Part shown: piece after piece, positions 56,929-64,000 of the stretch | Position numbering within the stretch: position 1 is the first letter of the stretch | How the letters are laid out: every line of letters starts with the position of its first letter | From: JAWXBA01 sp048499805 | GTDB taxonomy: Bacteria; Gemmatimonadota; Gemmatimonadetes; Gemmatimonadales; GWC2-71-9 | DNA: 64,000 nt | Assembly: GCA_048499805.1 (NCBI GenBank) | Contig: JASNZF010000002.1 | Span: 62,001 to 126,000 of the forward strand | Reading direction: 5' to 3' | Program-made: the position numbers and the translations under genes | The notes under the pieces: generated by a model | The model's database searches: none | What the model was told of the DNA's origin: nothing | What the model saw: only the letters and a program-made list of their open reading frames with translations

Positions 56929-57993
56929 CTACACCAGATGCACCGCCGTTGCCTTCAGTGCGGCATGCAGCACCTCGCCAACGGCGGGCTGGAGTTCCTC
57001 CACCGCCGCGGAGGTGATCGCCGCCACCAGGGGGACGCCGGCATCGAGGTGCACATAGGCGAGCGCACCGGTGCGCTCGATCCGGGCGATCCGGGCTGCG
57101 AACCGGTTGCGCGGGGATCCGGCGATCGGCTCCCGGCTGAGCAGGATGTCCTCGGGACGGATCACCGCGTGCGCCGGTCCCTCGTGGGAGGCGATCACCT
57201 CGAGCACCAGCCCGCCGGTGGTGAAGCGGGCCGCGAAACTCGCCGGGTCCGAGGCGCCGGGATGGCGCTCGAGGGTGCCGGCCAGCACCGTGCCCGCTCC
57301 GATGAACCGGGCCACGAACGGCGAATTGGGGAAGCGGAACACCTGGTCGGGGGGGCCGGCCTGCGCGACCCGGCCATCGGCGAGCACCGCGACCTGGTCG
57401 CCGAGGCGCAGGGCATCGTCGAAGTCGTGGGTGACCTGAAGCGTGGTGGTGCCCTCGCGCTCGTGGAGCGCCCGCAACTCCCGGCGCAGGAGGTGGCGCA
57501 TCGAGGGATCGACCGCGGCAAAGGGTTCGTCCAGCAGCAGGATGGAAGGCCGCGGTGCCAGGGCGCGCGCCAGCGCCACGCGCTGCTGCTCGCCGCCGCT
57601 CAGCCGTCCCACCCCGCGGTCGAGCAGGGGGGCGATGCCCAGCAACTCGGCGAGGGCCTCGACCCGGTCCTGCTGCTCGGCGAGGGACTGGCCGCCGTGG
57701 CGCAAGCCGTAGCGGATGTTGTCCCGCACCCTGAGGTGGGGAAAGAGGTGGTACTGCTGGTAGACGAACCCGACCCCGCGCCGCTCCGGGGGAAGGTGGG
57801 TCACGTCGGTCCCACGGAGCAGGATCCGTCCCTCGCGCACCGGCGCGTGCCCCGCGATGGCTTCCAGCAGGGTGGTCTTGCCAGAGCCGGTGGGGCCGAT
57901 GACCAGGGTGTAGGCGCCCGGGGGGATCTCCAGCGAGACCTCGCGCAGGGTGAACCCCCCGGCTGCCACCGTGATCCCCTCTAGGCGGATCAT
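56929..57993 (-). CDS. ABC transporter ATPase, molybdate/tungstate type
   Basis: This is a 354-residue ATPase: Walker A GPTGSGKTTLLEAI, Q-loop FVYQQYHLFPHLR, signature LSGGEQQRVALARAL, Walker B ILLLDEPFAAVDPSM, H-loop LQVTHDFDDAL. The C-terminal third is a TOBE-like domain (HAVIRPEDILLSREPIAGSP and VEELQPAVGEVLHAALKATA), as in ModC/WtpC/TupC. It would power molybdate or tungstate import. Its ATG overlaps the permease stop (ATGA). No binding protein is encoded nearby. Confidence 0.82.
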   Translation of the reverse strand: MIRLEGITVAAGGFTLREVSLEIPPGAYTLVIGPTGSGKTTLLEAIAGHAPVREGRILLRGTDVTHLPPERRGVGFVYQQYHLFPHLRVRDNIRYGLRHGGQSLAEQQDRVEALAELLGIAPLLDRGVGRLSGGEQQRVALARALAPRPSILLLDEPFAAVDPSMRHLLRRELRALHEREGTTTLQVTHDFDDALRLGDQVAVLADGRVAQAGPPDQVFRFPNSPFVARFIGAGTVLAGTLERHPGASDPASFAARFTTGGLVLEVIASHEGPAHAVIRPEDILLSREPIAGSPRNRFAARIARIERTGALAYVHLDAGVPLVAAITSAAVEELQPAVGEVLHAALKATAVHLV

Positions 57994-58787
57994 GGCTGGA
58001 CCGGGTCGCGCTGCAGCAGGCGGACCACCACGAACACCGCCACCGCCACGAGGAGGAGGACCGCCGCCGCCGGCACCGCGGCATCGAGGCCGTAGAGGGT
58101 GAAGCGGTCATAGATGAGGATGCTGGCGACCTTCGGGTTGTAGGTCAGGATCACGATCGAGCCGAACTCGCTGACCGCCCGCGCCCAGGCCAGCAGGGCG
58201 GCGGCGAGGATCCCGCGGCCGGCCAGCGGCAGGGTCACGCTCCGGAAGGCGCGGAAGCCGCTGTCGCCCAGGGAGCGCGCCACCCGCTCGAGCCGGGGGT
58301 CGACTCCGTGAAACGCCTCGCGGGCGCCGCTCACCAGGATCGGCGCGCTGACGAAGAGCATGCCGGCCACGATCCCCGGGACATGGCTCACGAACTCGAG
58401 CCCGAGGTCGGCCAGCGCCCCGCCCACCGGCGACCGGCGGCCGAGGAAGAGCAGCAGCGCGATGCCGGCGACCGGGTGGGGAATCACCACCGGGAGCTCG
58501 ATGAGGCCGGTGACCAGGCGCTGGCCCGGGAAGCGGGCCCGGACCAGGAACCACGCCAGCGGCACGCCGAGGAGCAGCGCGAGCCCGGTGGCCGCGGTGG
58601 CGGTGAAGATCGTGAGGAGGATGGAGGCGCGCAGTTCGGGGTCCTGGGCGGCCCCGGCCAGGCTGCCCGGTGTGGCGTCCAGCAGGAGGCGCAGCACCGG
58701 TCCCGCGATGAAGAGCACCAGCAGGCTCCCCAGGAAGGCGGCCACCAGACGGCCCGGCCGCAGGGGGGGAGACGATGCCGGTTGCAT
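57990..58787 (-). CDS. ABC transporter permease, molybdate/tungstate type
   Basis: This is a 265-residue protein with about six helices. The EAA-like loop reads VARSLGDSGFRAFRSVTLPL, as in ModB/WtpB/TupB permeases. The oxyanion substrate is inferred from the partner ATPase. Molybdate import would suit molybdopterin enzymes, but ActB-type proteins lack molybdenum, so another user must exist elsewhere. It starts divergently from ferritin with 52 bases between. Confidence 0.82.
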   Translation of the reverse strand: MQPASSPPLRPGRLVAAFLGSLLVLFIAGPVLRLLLDATPGSLAGAAQDPELRASILLTIFTATAATGLALLLGVPLAWFLVRARFPGQRLVTGLIELPVVIPHPVAGIALLLFLGRRSPVGGALADLGLEFVSHVPGIVAGMLFVSAPILVSGAREAFHGVDPRLERVARSLGDSGFRAFRSVTLPLAGRGILAAALLAWARAVSEFGSIVILTYNPKVASILIYDRFTLYGLDAAVPAAAVLLLVAVAVFVVVRLLQRDPVQP

Positions 58788-58839
58788 CGGTGTAACTTAT
58801 ACCGCATCGGTTCGGTTCCATCCATAAGGGGATGCCCAG

Positions 58840-59340
58840 ATGCAACTCAGCGCAGCGGTGCAAGCCGCCATGAACGACCAGCTCCGGAAGGAGCTCAATG
58901 CCTACTACCTCTACCTCTCGATGTCCGCCTATCTCGGGCACCGGAACTACGAGGGGTTCGCGAGCTGGATGCGGGCCCAGGCCCAGGAGGAGCAGGCCCA
59001 CGCGATGAAGATCTTCAGCTACATCGAGGATCGCGGCGGTCGCGTCAAGCTCGGCCCGCTTGACGAGCCCCAGCACGACTTCGCCAGCCCGCTCGAGGCC
59101 TTCACCGTCGCGCGCGACCACGAGGCCAAGGTCTCGGCCTCGATCATCGCCCTCTACGAGCTCGCCCTCAAGGAGAAGGACTACGCCTCGCAGGCGATGC
59201 TCCAGTGGTTCATCACCGAGCAGGTGGAGGAGGAAAAGACCTCCACCCAGATTGTCGACACCCTGACAATGATCGGCGACAACGCCAACGGCCTCTACAT
59301 GTTCGACAAGGAGCTCGGGCGCCGGGGAGCCTCGGCCTGA
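58840..59340 (+). CDS. Ferritin (FtnA type)
   Basis: This is a 166-residue four-helix ferritin. The diiron ligands lie in KELNAYYLYLSMSAYL, ASWMRAQAQEEQAHAMKIF and FITEQVEEEKTSTQIVDTL. It lacks the haem-binding Met of bacterioferritin as far as can be seen. It oxidises and stores iron in a 24-subunit shell. AAGGGG lies ten bases upstream of ATG 58840. Its stop codon overlaps the start of the next gene by four bases. Confidence 0.93.
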   Translation: MQLSAAVQAAMNDQLRKELNAYYLYLSMSAYLGHRNYEGFASWMRAQAQEEQAHAMKIFSYIEDRGGRVKLGPLDEPQHDFASPLEAFTVARDHEAKVSASIIALYELALKEKDYASQAMLQWFITEQVEEEKTSTQIVDTLTMIGDNANGLYMFDKELGRRGASA

Positions 59341-60236
59341 GTCCCCCCCGCACTGGGTTTCTCGGGCTCGGCGCCATCGGCACACCGATGGCCGCCCGGC
59401 TCGCCGCGGTCCAGCCGCTCCTGGTCTGGAACCGGACCCCCGCCCGCGCGGCCGCGGCTGTGGCCGCGCATCCCGCCATGACGGTGGCCGGGTCGCCCCG
59501 CGACCTCGCCGAGCGCTGCGACGTGATCCTGCTCTGCCTGTCCACCTCCCGGGACGTGGAGGCCGTCTGCGACGGGCCCGAAGGGCTCGAGGCTGGGCTC
59601 CAGCCCGGTGCCCTGGTGGTCGATTGCACCTCGGGGGAGCCTGCGGTCGCCCGTCGCCTGGCCGGCCGCCTCGCCGCTCGGGGGGTGGCCTACGTGGACG
59701 CGCCGGTGAGCGGGGGCACCAATGGCGCGGCGGCGGGCACGCTGGCGGTGATGGTGGGGTGCGACCCCGGGCTGTTCGGCCGGGTCGAGGCCGCGGTGGC
59801 CCCGTTCGCCGGGCGCGTCGTCCGGATGGGGCCAGTCGGGGCCGGGAATGCGATGAAGGCGGTGAACAACGCCCTGCTCGCGGCGAACATCCTGGCGGTC
59901 GGCGAGGGACTGGCGGCACTCACCAAGGCCGGGATCGATCCCCGCCTCGCCCTGGAGGTGCTCAACGTCTCCAGCGGCCGCTCCTTCGTGAGCGAGGTGC
60001 TGGTGCCGGAGCGCGTCCTCACCGACCTCTGGCCCAACACCTTCCGCCTGGCGCTGCTCCACAAGGACATCGGCATTGCCACCGCGCTCCTCGCGGAGCA
60101 GGGGGTGGAGGCGGCGATCCTCGGGCCGGTCCTGGCGCGGTACGCCGAGGCGCGGGCTGAGCTGGGCGAGACCGCCGACTACCTCGAGGCGATCCGGGTG
60201 ATCGAGCGGCAGGCGGACGTGGCGATTCGCGGATGA
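59337..60236 (+). CDS. Beta-hydroxyacid dehydrogenase, apparent CTG start
   Basis: This is a 299-residue NAD(P)-dependent reductase. The N-terminal TGFLGLGAIGTPMAARLA is the dinucleotide loop. The family motifs VDAPVSGGTNGAAAGTLAVM, VGAGNAMKAVNNALLAANIL (catalytic Lys region) and HKDIGIATALLAEQGV match 3-hydroxyisobutyrate or tartronate semialdehyde reductases. In frame there is no ATG, GTG or TTG outside the ferritin gene. A CTG at 59337 overlaps the ferritin TGA (CTGA) and has GGGGAG seven bases upstream, placing the start exactly where relatives begin. The substrate is not determined. Confidence 0.85.
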   Translation: MSPPRTGFLGLGAIGTPMAARLAAVQPLLVWNRTPARAAAAVAAHPAMTVAGSPRDLAERCDVILLCLSTSRDVEAVCDGPEGLEAGLQPGALVVDCTSGEPAVARRLAGRLAARGVAYVDAPVSGGTNGAAAGTLAVMVGCDPGLFGRVEAAVAPFAGRVVRMGPVGAGNAMKAVNNALLAANILAVGEGLAALTKAGIDPRLALEVLNVSSGRSFVSEVLVPERVLTDLWPNTFRLALLHKDIGIATALLAEQGVEAAILGPVLARYAEARAELGETADYLEAIRVIERQADVAIRG

Positions 60237-60264
60237 GGGTGCACTCGGGATCCAGGGGGCGGGC

Positions 60265-60726
60265 ATGAGCGAGTGGGGCGCCACCAATCGGCTGCGGGTC
60301 GGGGTGCGGATGGCCGATGGTGAACAGTTGGCGGGTGAGCTGCACCTCCAGCCCAGGGTCCCGCACCACAGCGGGCCCGAGACCCCGCTCGACCTGCTGA
60401 CCCGGGATGCGGCGTTCTTCCCGATGACCTTCCCCGACGGGTCGATCCGGTTCATTGGGCGGGCCCAGGTGGCGATGGTCATCTGCGACCCGATGCCCCC
60501 CGAATCCGAGCTGGACCGGCTCGGGGTCACCCAGTTCGTGGACCTGGAGATCGGACTGGTGGACGGCACCATCTGCCGCGGTCAGGCCGGCGTGAACCTC
60601 CCGCCCACCCGCCACCGGCCGATCGACTGTCTCAACGCTCCCGGGGAGTTTCTGGTCCTCTGGACCGAGGGTGCCGCCCTCTACATCAACCGGGCCTGCA
60701 TTCGCACGGCCCGTCCGCTGGAGTAA
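60265..60726 (+). CDS. Unknown protein upstream of pilT
   Basis: This is a 153-residue, apparently soluble protein, beta-rich with two cysteines (VAMVICDPMPP and RPIDCLNAPG). The repeated pattern RVGVRMADGEQLAGELHL and LEIGLVDGTICRGQAGVNLP suggests a duplicated small beta domain. No family recognised. It ends seven bases before the PilT-like gene, so a role with type IV pili or in delivering a signal to the motor is possible but unproven. Confidence 0.55.
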   Translation: MSEWGATNRLRVGVRMADGEQLAGELHLQPRVPHHSGPETPLDLLTRDAAFFPMTFPDGSIRFIGRAQVAMVICDPMPPESELDRLGVTQFVDLEIGLVDGTICRGQAGVNLPPTRHRPIDCLNAPGEFLVLWTEGAALYINRACIRTARPLE

Positions 60727-60733
60727 CCCCGCC

Positions 60734-62173
60734 ATGGCACGACTCGACCGATTCCTTGCCGCCATGCGGGAGCATGGGGCCGACAGCGTTCACCTGGCGG
60801 CCGGGGCGCCGGTCCGGCTCTCCATCGGCGGCACCCTGCGGCCCGCCACCAAGGAGCACCTCGACGAGGACACGGTCGTGGGGCTGATCAAGGAGGTGGC
60901 CCCGGCGGAGATCGTCGCGCACCTGGCCCCCGGGGTGGAGGTCGCCTTCCGCTATGGTTCGCCGGTGGGACCGGTGGAGGTGACGGTGGCACCGGCGGGG
61001 CAGGGGAGCGGCGCCACCCTGCGGCTGGCCGGTGGCAGTCCCGCCACGCCGGTGCGCGCCTCCGGGGCGGAGCTTGCCGCGGCGCGCGAGGCGCTCGAGC
61101 ACCTGCTGCGCGACCTCTTCCAGAGCGGGGCGTCGGACCTCCACCTGCGGGTGGGCGAGGCCCCGATCGTCCGGAAGGACGGCGAACTGCTCCGGCTCGA
61201 CGCCGCCCCGCTCCCCGCCGAGCAGCTGGACCGCATGATCCGCGCGATCATGTCCGAGCGCGACCTCGCCACCTATCGCGACGACAACGACGTCGACTGG
61301 GCCCATGAGATCGAGGGGGTGTCGCGGTATCGCTGCAACGCTGGCCGCGACCGCTTTGGTCCCTTCGCCGTCTTCCGGGTCATCCCGTCCGAGTTCCTCA
61401 ACGCCGACCAGCTGGGCATCTCGCGCGAGGTGCAGCGGCTCTGCGACCTGACCAAGGGCCTGGTGCTGGTGACGGGCCCGACCGGGAGCGGCAAGTCCAC
61501 CACCCTCGCGGCGATGGTGGACCTGGTCAACCGCACCCGCAGCGATCACATCCTCACGATCGAGGACCCGATCGAGTTTGTCCACCAGAACAAGAAGTGC
61601 CTGGTGACCCAGCGGCAGGTGGGCCTCCACACCCGCAGCTTCAAGGCGGCGCTGCGCGCCGCGCTGCGCGAGGACCCCGACGTGATCCTGGTCGGCGAGA
61701 TGCGCGACCTCGAGACGGTCAGCATCGCGATCGAGACCGCCGAGACCGGCCACCTCGTCTTCGGGACGCTCCACACGACCACCGCGGCCTCGACCCTCGA
61801 CCGGATCATCGACCAGTTCCCCGCCGACCGTCAGTCCCAGATCCGGGTCATGCTCTCGGAATCGCTCCGCGGGGTCGTGGCCCAGGTGCTCTGCCGCAAG
61901 ATCGGCGGGGGCCGGGTGGCGGCCCGCGAGGTGCTGCTCTCCATCCCCGCCATCTCGAACCTGATCCGCGAGGGGAAGACCTTCCAGATCCCCTCGATCA
62001 TACAGACCAATCGCAAGGTCGGCATGATCATGCTGAACGACGCCCTGATGGAGTTCGTCGACAAGAAGGTGATCGAGCCCCGCGAGGCCTACCTGAAGGC
62101 CTCCGACAAGGCCTCCCTCGTCACCCAGCTCAAGCAGCGCAACCACGACGTGTCGTTCCTGGACGAGGTGTGA
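60734..62173 (+). CDS. PilT-like twitching-motility ATPase with extra N-terminal domain
   Basis: This is a 479-residue secretion-type ATPase; normal PilT has about 345. The extra 130 N-terminal residues look like a second, divergent copy of the PilT N-domain: GADSVHLAAGAPVRLSIGGT against GASDLHLRVGEAPIVRKDGE. The ATPase core has Walker A GPTGSGKSTTLAAM, the Asp box LTIEDPIEFVHQ, Walker B ALREDPDVILVGEMRD and the His box ETGHLVFGTLHT. PilT hexamers drive pilus retraction at the inner membrane. No other pil gene lies in the window. Confidence 0.88.
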   Translation: MARLDRFLAAMREHGADSVHLAAGAPVRLSIGGTLRPATKEHLDEDTVVGLIKEVAPAEIVAHLAPGVEVAFRYGSPVGPVEVTVAPAGQGSGATLRLAGGSPATPVRASGAELAAAREALEHLLRDLFQSGASDLHLRVGEAPIVRKDGELLRLDAAPLPAEQLDRMIRAIMSERDLATYRDDNDVDWAHEIEGVSRYRCNAGRDRFGPFAVFRVIPSEFLNADQLGISREVQRLCDLTKGLVLVTGPTGSGKSTTLAAMVDLVNRTRSDHILTIEDPIEFVHQNKKCLVTQRQVGLHTRSFKAALRAALREDPDVILVGEMRDLETVSIAIETAETGHLVFGTLHTTTAASTLDRIIDQFPADRQSQIRVMLSESLRGVVAQVLCRKIGGGRVAAREVLLSIPAISNLIREGKTFQIPSIIQTNRKVGMIMLNDALMEFVDKKVIEPREAYLKASDKASLVTQLKQRNHDVSFLDEV

Positions 62174-62994
62174 TCGCCGCCCCGGTGCTGGTCCTGGTCG
62201 AGCCGCAGGACCTGGTCAACATCGCCAGCGCGGTCCGGATCGCGAAGAACTTCGGGGTGGAGCGGCTGCGGCTGGTCCGCCCCGTCGTCTTCGACGCCTG
62301 GCGGATCGAGGGGATCGCCCACAATACCGCCGACATCCTCGAGCAGATCGTCATCGCCGACTCGCTCGAGGAGGCCCTCGCCGACACGGGCTACGCCGTG
62401 GCCCTCACCGCCCGCGGCCGCGCCCAGAAGCGCTCCATCATGCGCCCCGACGAGGCCGCCTGGGAGCTGACCACCCGGGCCGAGGCGCGCCCCGTCGCGG
62501 TGGTCTTCGGCCGCGAGGACAAGGGCCTCACCAACGACGAGCTCGATCGCTGCCACGCCCTGGTGACGATCGCCACCAATCCCGAGTACCGCTCGCTCAA
62601 CCTCGCCCAGGCCGTCGCCATCATCTGCTACGAGTGCTTCCTCGCCCGGACCGGCGGCACCCAGCCATTCAAGGCCCCGCGGCACCGGGCCGACCCCGCC
62701 ACCGGCGAGCAGCTGGCGCACCTCTTCGCCGACTGGGAGCGCGCCCTCTGGGCCATCGACTTCTTCAAGACCCGGCAGCCCGACCGCGTCATGCGCGGCT
62801 TTCGCGAGCTGGTCTACCGCAGCGAGCCCGACGCCCGCGAGGCGGCGCTGCTCCGCGCGATCGGGATCGAGGTCCGCCGGTTCCTCGAGCGACAGGGGGT
62901 CACCCTCCCCCCCCAGGCGTCGTCGCCCGGGGGGGCCGGGACCGCCGGCGGGGATCCCGACCTTCGTGATCCCGATTCGCCCGCTTCCGAATGA
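62170..62994 (+). CDS. TrmJ-like tRNA/rRNA 2'-O-methyltransferase (SPOUT)
   Basis: This is a 274-residue protein. The SPOUT motifs are LVEPQDLVNIASAVRIAKNF (motif 1), VAVVFGREDKGLTNDELDRC (motif 2) and SLNLAQAVAIICYECFLA (motif 3, knotted SAM site). This order matches TrmJ/TrmH-type enzymes acting on ribose 2'-OH, probably at tRNA position 32. GTG 62170 overlaps the pilT stop as GTGA. The C-terminal tail (SSPGGAGTAGGDPDLRDPD) is disordered. Confidence 0.85.
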   Translation: MIAAPVLVLVEPQDLVNIASAVRIAKNFGVERLRLVRPVVFDAWRIEGIAHNTADILEQIVIADSLEEALADTGYAVALTARGRAQKRSIMRPDEAAWELTTRAEARPVAVVFGREDKGLTNDELDRCHALVTIATNPEYRSLNLAQAVAIICYECFLARTGGTQPFKAPRHRADPATGEQLAHLFADWERALWAIDFFKTRQPDRVMRGFRELVYRSEPDAREAALLRAIGIEVRRFLERQGVTLPPQASSPGGAGTAGGDPDLRDPDSPASE

Positions 62995-62995
62995 C

Positions 62996-63023
62996 TTGTA
63001 TCAGATGGTTAGCCGAGTATTTT
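62996..63023 (+). promoter_or_regulatory. Possible promoter for the act operon
   Basis: TTGTAT (62996-63001) and TATTTT (63018-63023) are separated by 16 bases in an unusually A/T-rich patch at the end of the methyltransferase gene. The start would lie near 63030, about 100 bases before actA. The fit to consensus is moderate. Confidence 0.45.
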
Positions 63024-63133
63024 TACCGGATTCCTGCCCAGAGAACCGGGGTGTGCCTTGAACGGTTGAGTTCGCCGGGCACCCTTGGTGCGGCTGTGGC
63101 CCGCTTTACCTGAATTCGCGGCGGAAGGCAGGC

Positions 63134-63736
63134 ATGCGCAAGCTCATCTTACTCGGCGTCGGTTCGGCTCTCGTGGCGGGGGCGGCATTCCTCCTGCCCT
63201 CGGCACGCACCGGGATCACCGCCCAGGAACCCGCCGCCCCGCGCGACTCGGCCACGGCGTACATCCTCGCCGCGTCCGACACCGCCCAGCTGCAGGGACC
63301 CCGGCAACCGATCTTCTTCCGGCACGACATCCATGCCGGCCAGTACAAGATCAGCTGCCAGTACTGCCACTACTCGGTCGGCGTGGCCAGTGAGCCGGGG
63401 ATCCCGTCGCTCGAGACCTGCATGGGGTGCCACCTCGTCGTCGGCGGCACCGCCGCGGATACCGCGGGACGCGCCGAGATCGCCAAGGTGCGAGCGGCGT
63501 GGAACGAGAAGCAGCCGGTGGAGTGGGTCCGGATCCACACCCTCGGCAAGCACGCCCACTTCCCGCACATGCGCCACATCAAGGCCATGGGGCCGAACGC
63601 CTGCGCCACCTGCCACGGTGACGTCGCCCGCATGCCGCAGGTCTACAAGGTCAACAACGTCAACAACATGGGCTGGTGCATCAGCTGTCACGTCGAGCGC
63701 AACGTCTCGCGTGATTGCTCGGTGTGCCACTACTGA
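63134..63736 (+). CDS. actA: Alternative complex III pentahaem cytochrome subunit
   Basis: This is a 200-residue exported protein. Five CXXCH haem sites are visible: CQYCH, CMGCH, CATCH, CISCH and CSVCH, in the order and spacing of ActA. The N-terminal hydrophobic segment (LILLGVGSALVAGAAFLL) anchors or exports it. Conserved His residues (FFRHDIHAGQY, HAHFPHMRHI) supply distal ligands. It receives electrons from the ActB iron-sulfur/quinol module and passes them to cytochrome c or oxidase. It is the first gene of the act operon. Confidence 0.95.
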   Translation: MRKLILLGVGSALVAGAAFLLPSARTGITAQEPAAPRDSATAYILAASDTAQLQGPRQPIFFRHDIHAGQYKISCQYCHYSVGVASEPGIPSLETCMGCHLVVGGTAADTAGRAEIAKVRAAWNEKQPVEWVRIHTLGKHAHFPHMRHIKAMGPNACATCHGDVARMPQVYKVNNVNNMGWCISCHVERNVSRDCSVCHY

Positions 63737-63753
63737 GCGGACCCGGAGTGTCG

Positions 63754-64000
63754 ATGCCTGACGAACGGCCACGCGAGATGGATCGCCGCAGGTTCCTCAC
63801 CGTGCTGGGTGTCTCCGGCGCCGGAACCGCGGCCCTCTCCGGCTGCTCCACCGCCAAGGTGGAAAAGCTCATCCCCTACCTGGTCCAGTCCGAGGACCAG
63901 GTCCCTGGCCTGCCGACTTGGTATGCCAGCACCTGCACCGAGTGCTCGGCCGGCTGCGGGCTGCACGTCAAGACCCGCGAGGGGCGGGCGATCAAGCTCG
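63754..64000 (+). CDS. actB: Alternative complex III iron-sulfur subunit, start only
   Basis: The first 82 residues are in the window; the gene continues beyond it. The twin-arginine-like start EMDRRRFLTVLGVSG and the lipobox-like LSGCS suggest Tat export. CTECSAGCGLHVKTREGRA is the first cysteine motif of the molybdopterin-oxidoreductase-like domain. ActB keeps this fold but is known to lack molybdopterin, and it carries iron-sulfur clusters. It begins 17 bases after actA. Confidence 0.92.
   Translation, partial: MPDERPREMDRRRFLTVLGVSGAGTAALSGCSTAKVEKLIPYLVQSEDQVPGLPTWYASTCTECSAGCGLHVKTREGRAIKL

Noticed and set aside
63754..64000. Molybdenum-dependent oxidoreductase supplied by the ABC importer
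   Set aside because: The gene follows pentahaem actA and has ActB features; ActB is known to lack molybdopterin, so no Mo link can be drawn from it.

Overview
The window is chromosomal DNA from a very G+C-rich, Gram-negative-type bacterium. It encodes many signal-peptide proteins, lipoproteins and outer-membrane barrels. Gemmatimonadota is the best guess. This rests on an alternative complex III start (pentahaem ActA followed by ActB) at the right edge, multiple GH57 enzymes, a DUF5916 barrel protein, and the mix of Ser/Thr kinase, SLC13 and citrate-synthase genes. It is inference, because there is no rRNA or other marker in the window. I saw no rRNA, tRNA, CRISPR array, insertion sequence or prophage.

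Layout. 1-3019: the 3' end of a DUF5916 protein, an exported metallo-beta-lactamase-fold hydrolase, a frameshifted SnoaL-like gene and a small exported protein. 3235-14117 (minus): a tightly overlapping six-gene operon read ettA, glgP, glgA, GH57 branching enzyme, GH57/DUF3536, GH57 4-alpha-glucanotransferase. It is a glycogen synthesis and breakdown unit led by an energy-sensing translation factor. 14232-18974: a sorbosone-dehydrogenase-like protein, an exported peroxiredoxin with an in-frame TGA exactly at its catalytic cysteine position, an SLC13 transporter and an MscS channel. 19145-23030: envelope proteins, an FKBP lipoprotein and a small zinc-ribbon protein. 23049-28162: thrB-thrC, divergent from the three-gene transhydrogenase pntAA-pntAB-pntB. 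28522-32410: a sigma-70 family factor and aconitase, converging on a tract of 7-bp tandem repeats. 32480-38851: DUF971, a membrane protein, a large PIG-L protein, an MFS pump, an M3 peptidase and IF-1. 38934-42432: a cold-shock protein, a pseudokinase-kinase fusion and a GAF-GGDEF protein. 42470-45835: queE, queC, an epimerase and an M50-CBS protease. 46028-50279: arginine decarboxylase (apparent ATC start), citrate synthase and an unknown. 50313-56853: an Ig/RCC1 lipoprotein, queF, acyl-CoA dehydrogenase with its TetR regulator, and a DinB-like polymerase. 56929-62994: a molybdate/tungstate-type ABC pair with no binding protein, ferritin, a hydroxyacid reductase (apparent CTG start), an unknown, a PilT-like ATPase and a TrmJ-like methyltransferase. 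63134-64000: actA and the start of actB.

The most striking signal is the candidate selenoprotein peroxiredoxin at 15563-16132. Its two halves are in one reading frame, separated by a single TGA at the peroxidatic-cysteine position. The protein has no other cysteine. A 7-bp perfect stem with an 8-nt loop begins 15 nt after the TGA, which fits the general shape of a bacterial SECIS element. A second, unexplained pattern is short tandem or G/purine-rich repeats that begin right at, or just after, the stop codons of several genes (sigma factor, acnA, speA, gltA, acyl-CoA dehydrogenase, ABC ATPase).

Only one gene-free stretch exceeds 300 bases (28163-28521). It holds a GC-rich hairpin after pntB and a near-consensus promoter for the sigma-factor gene.
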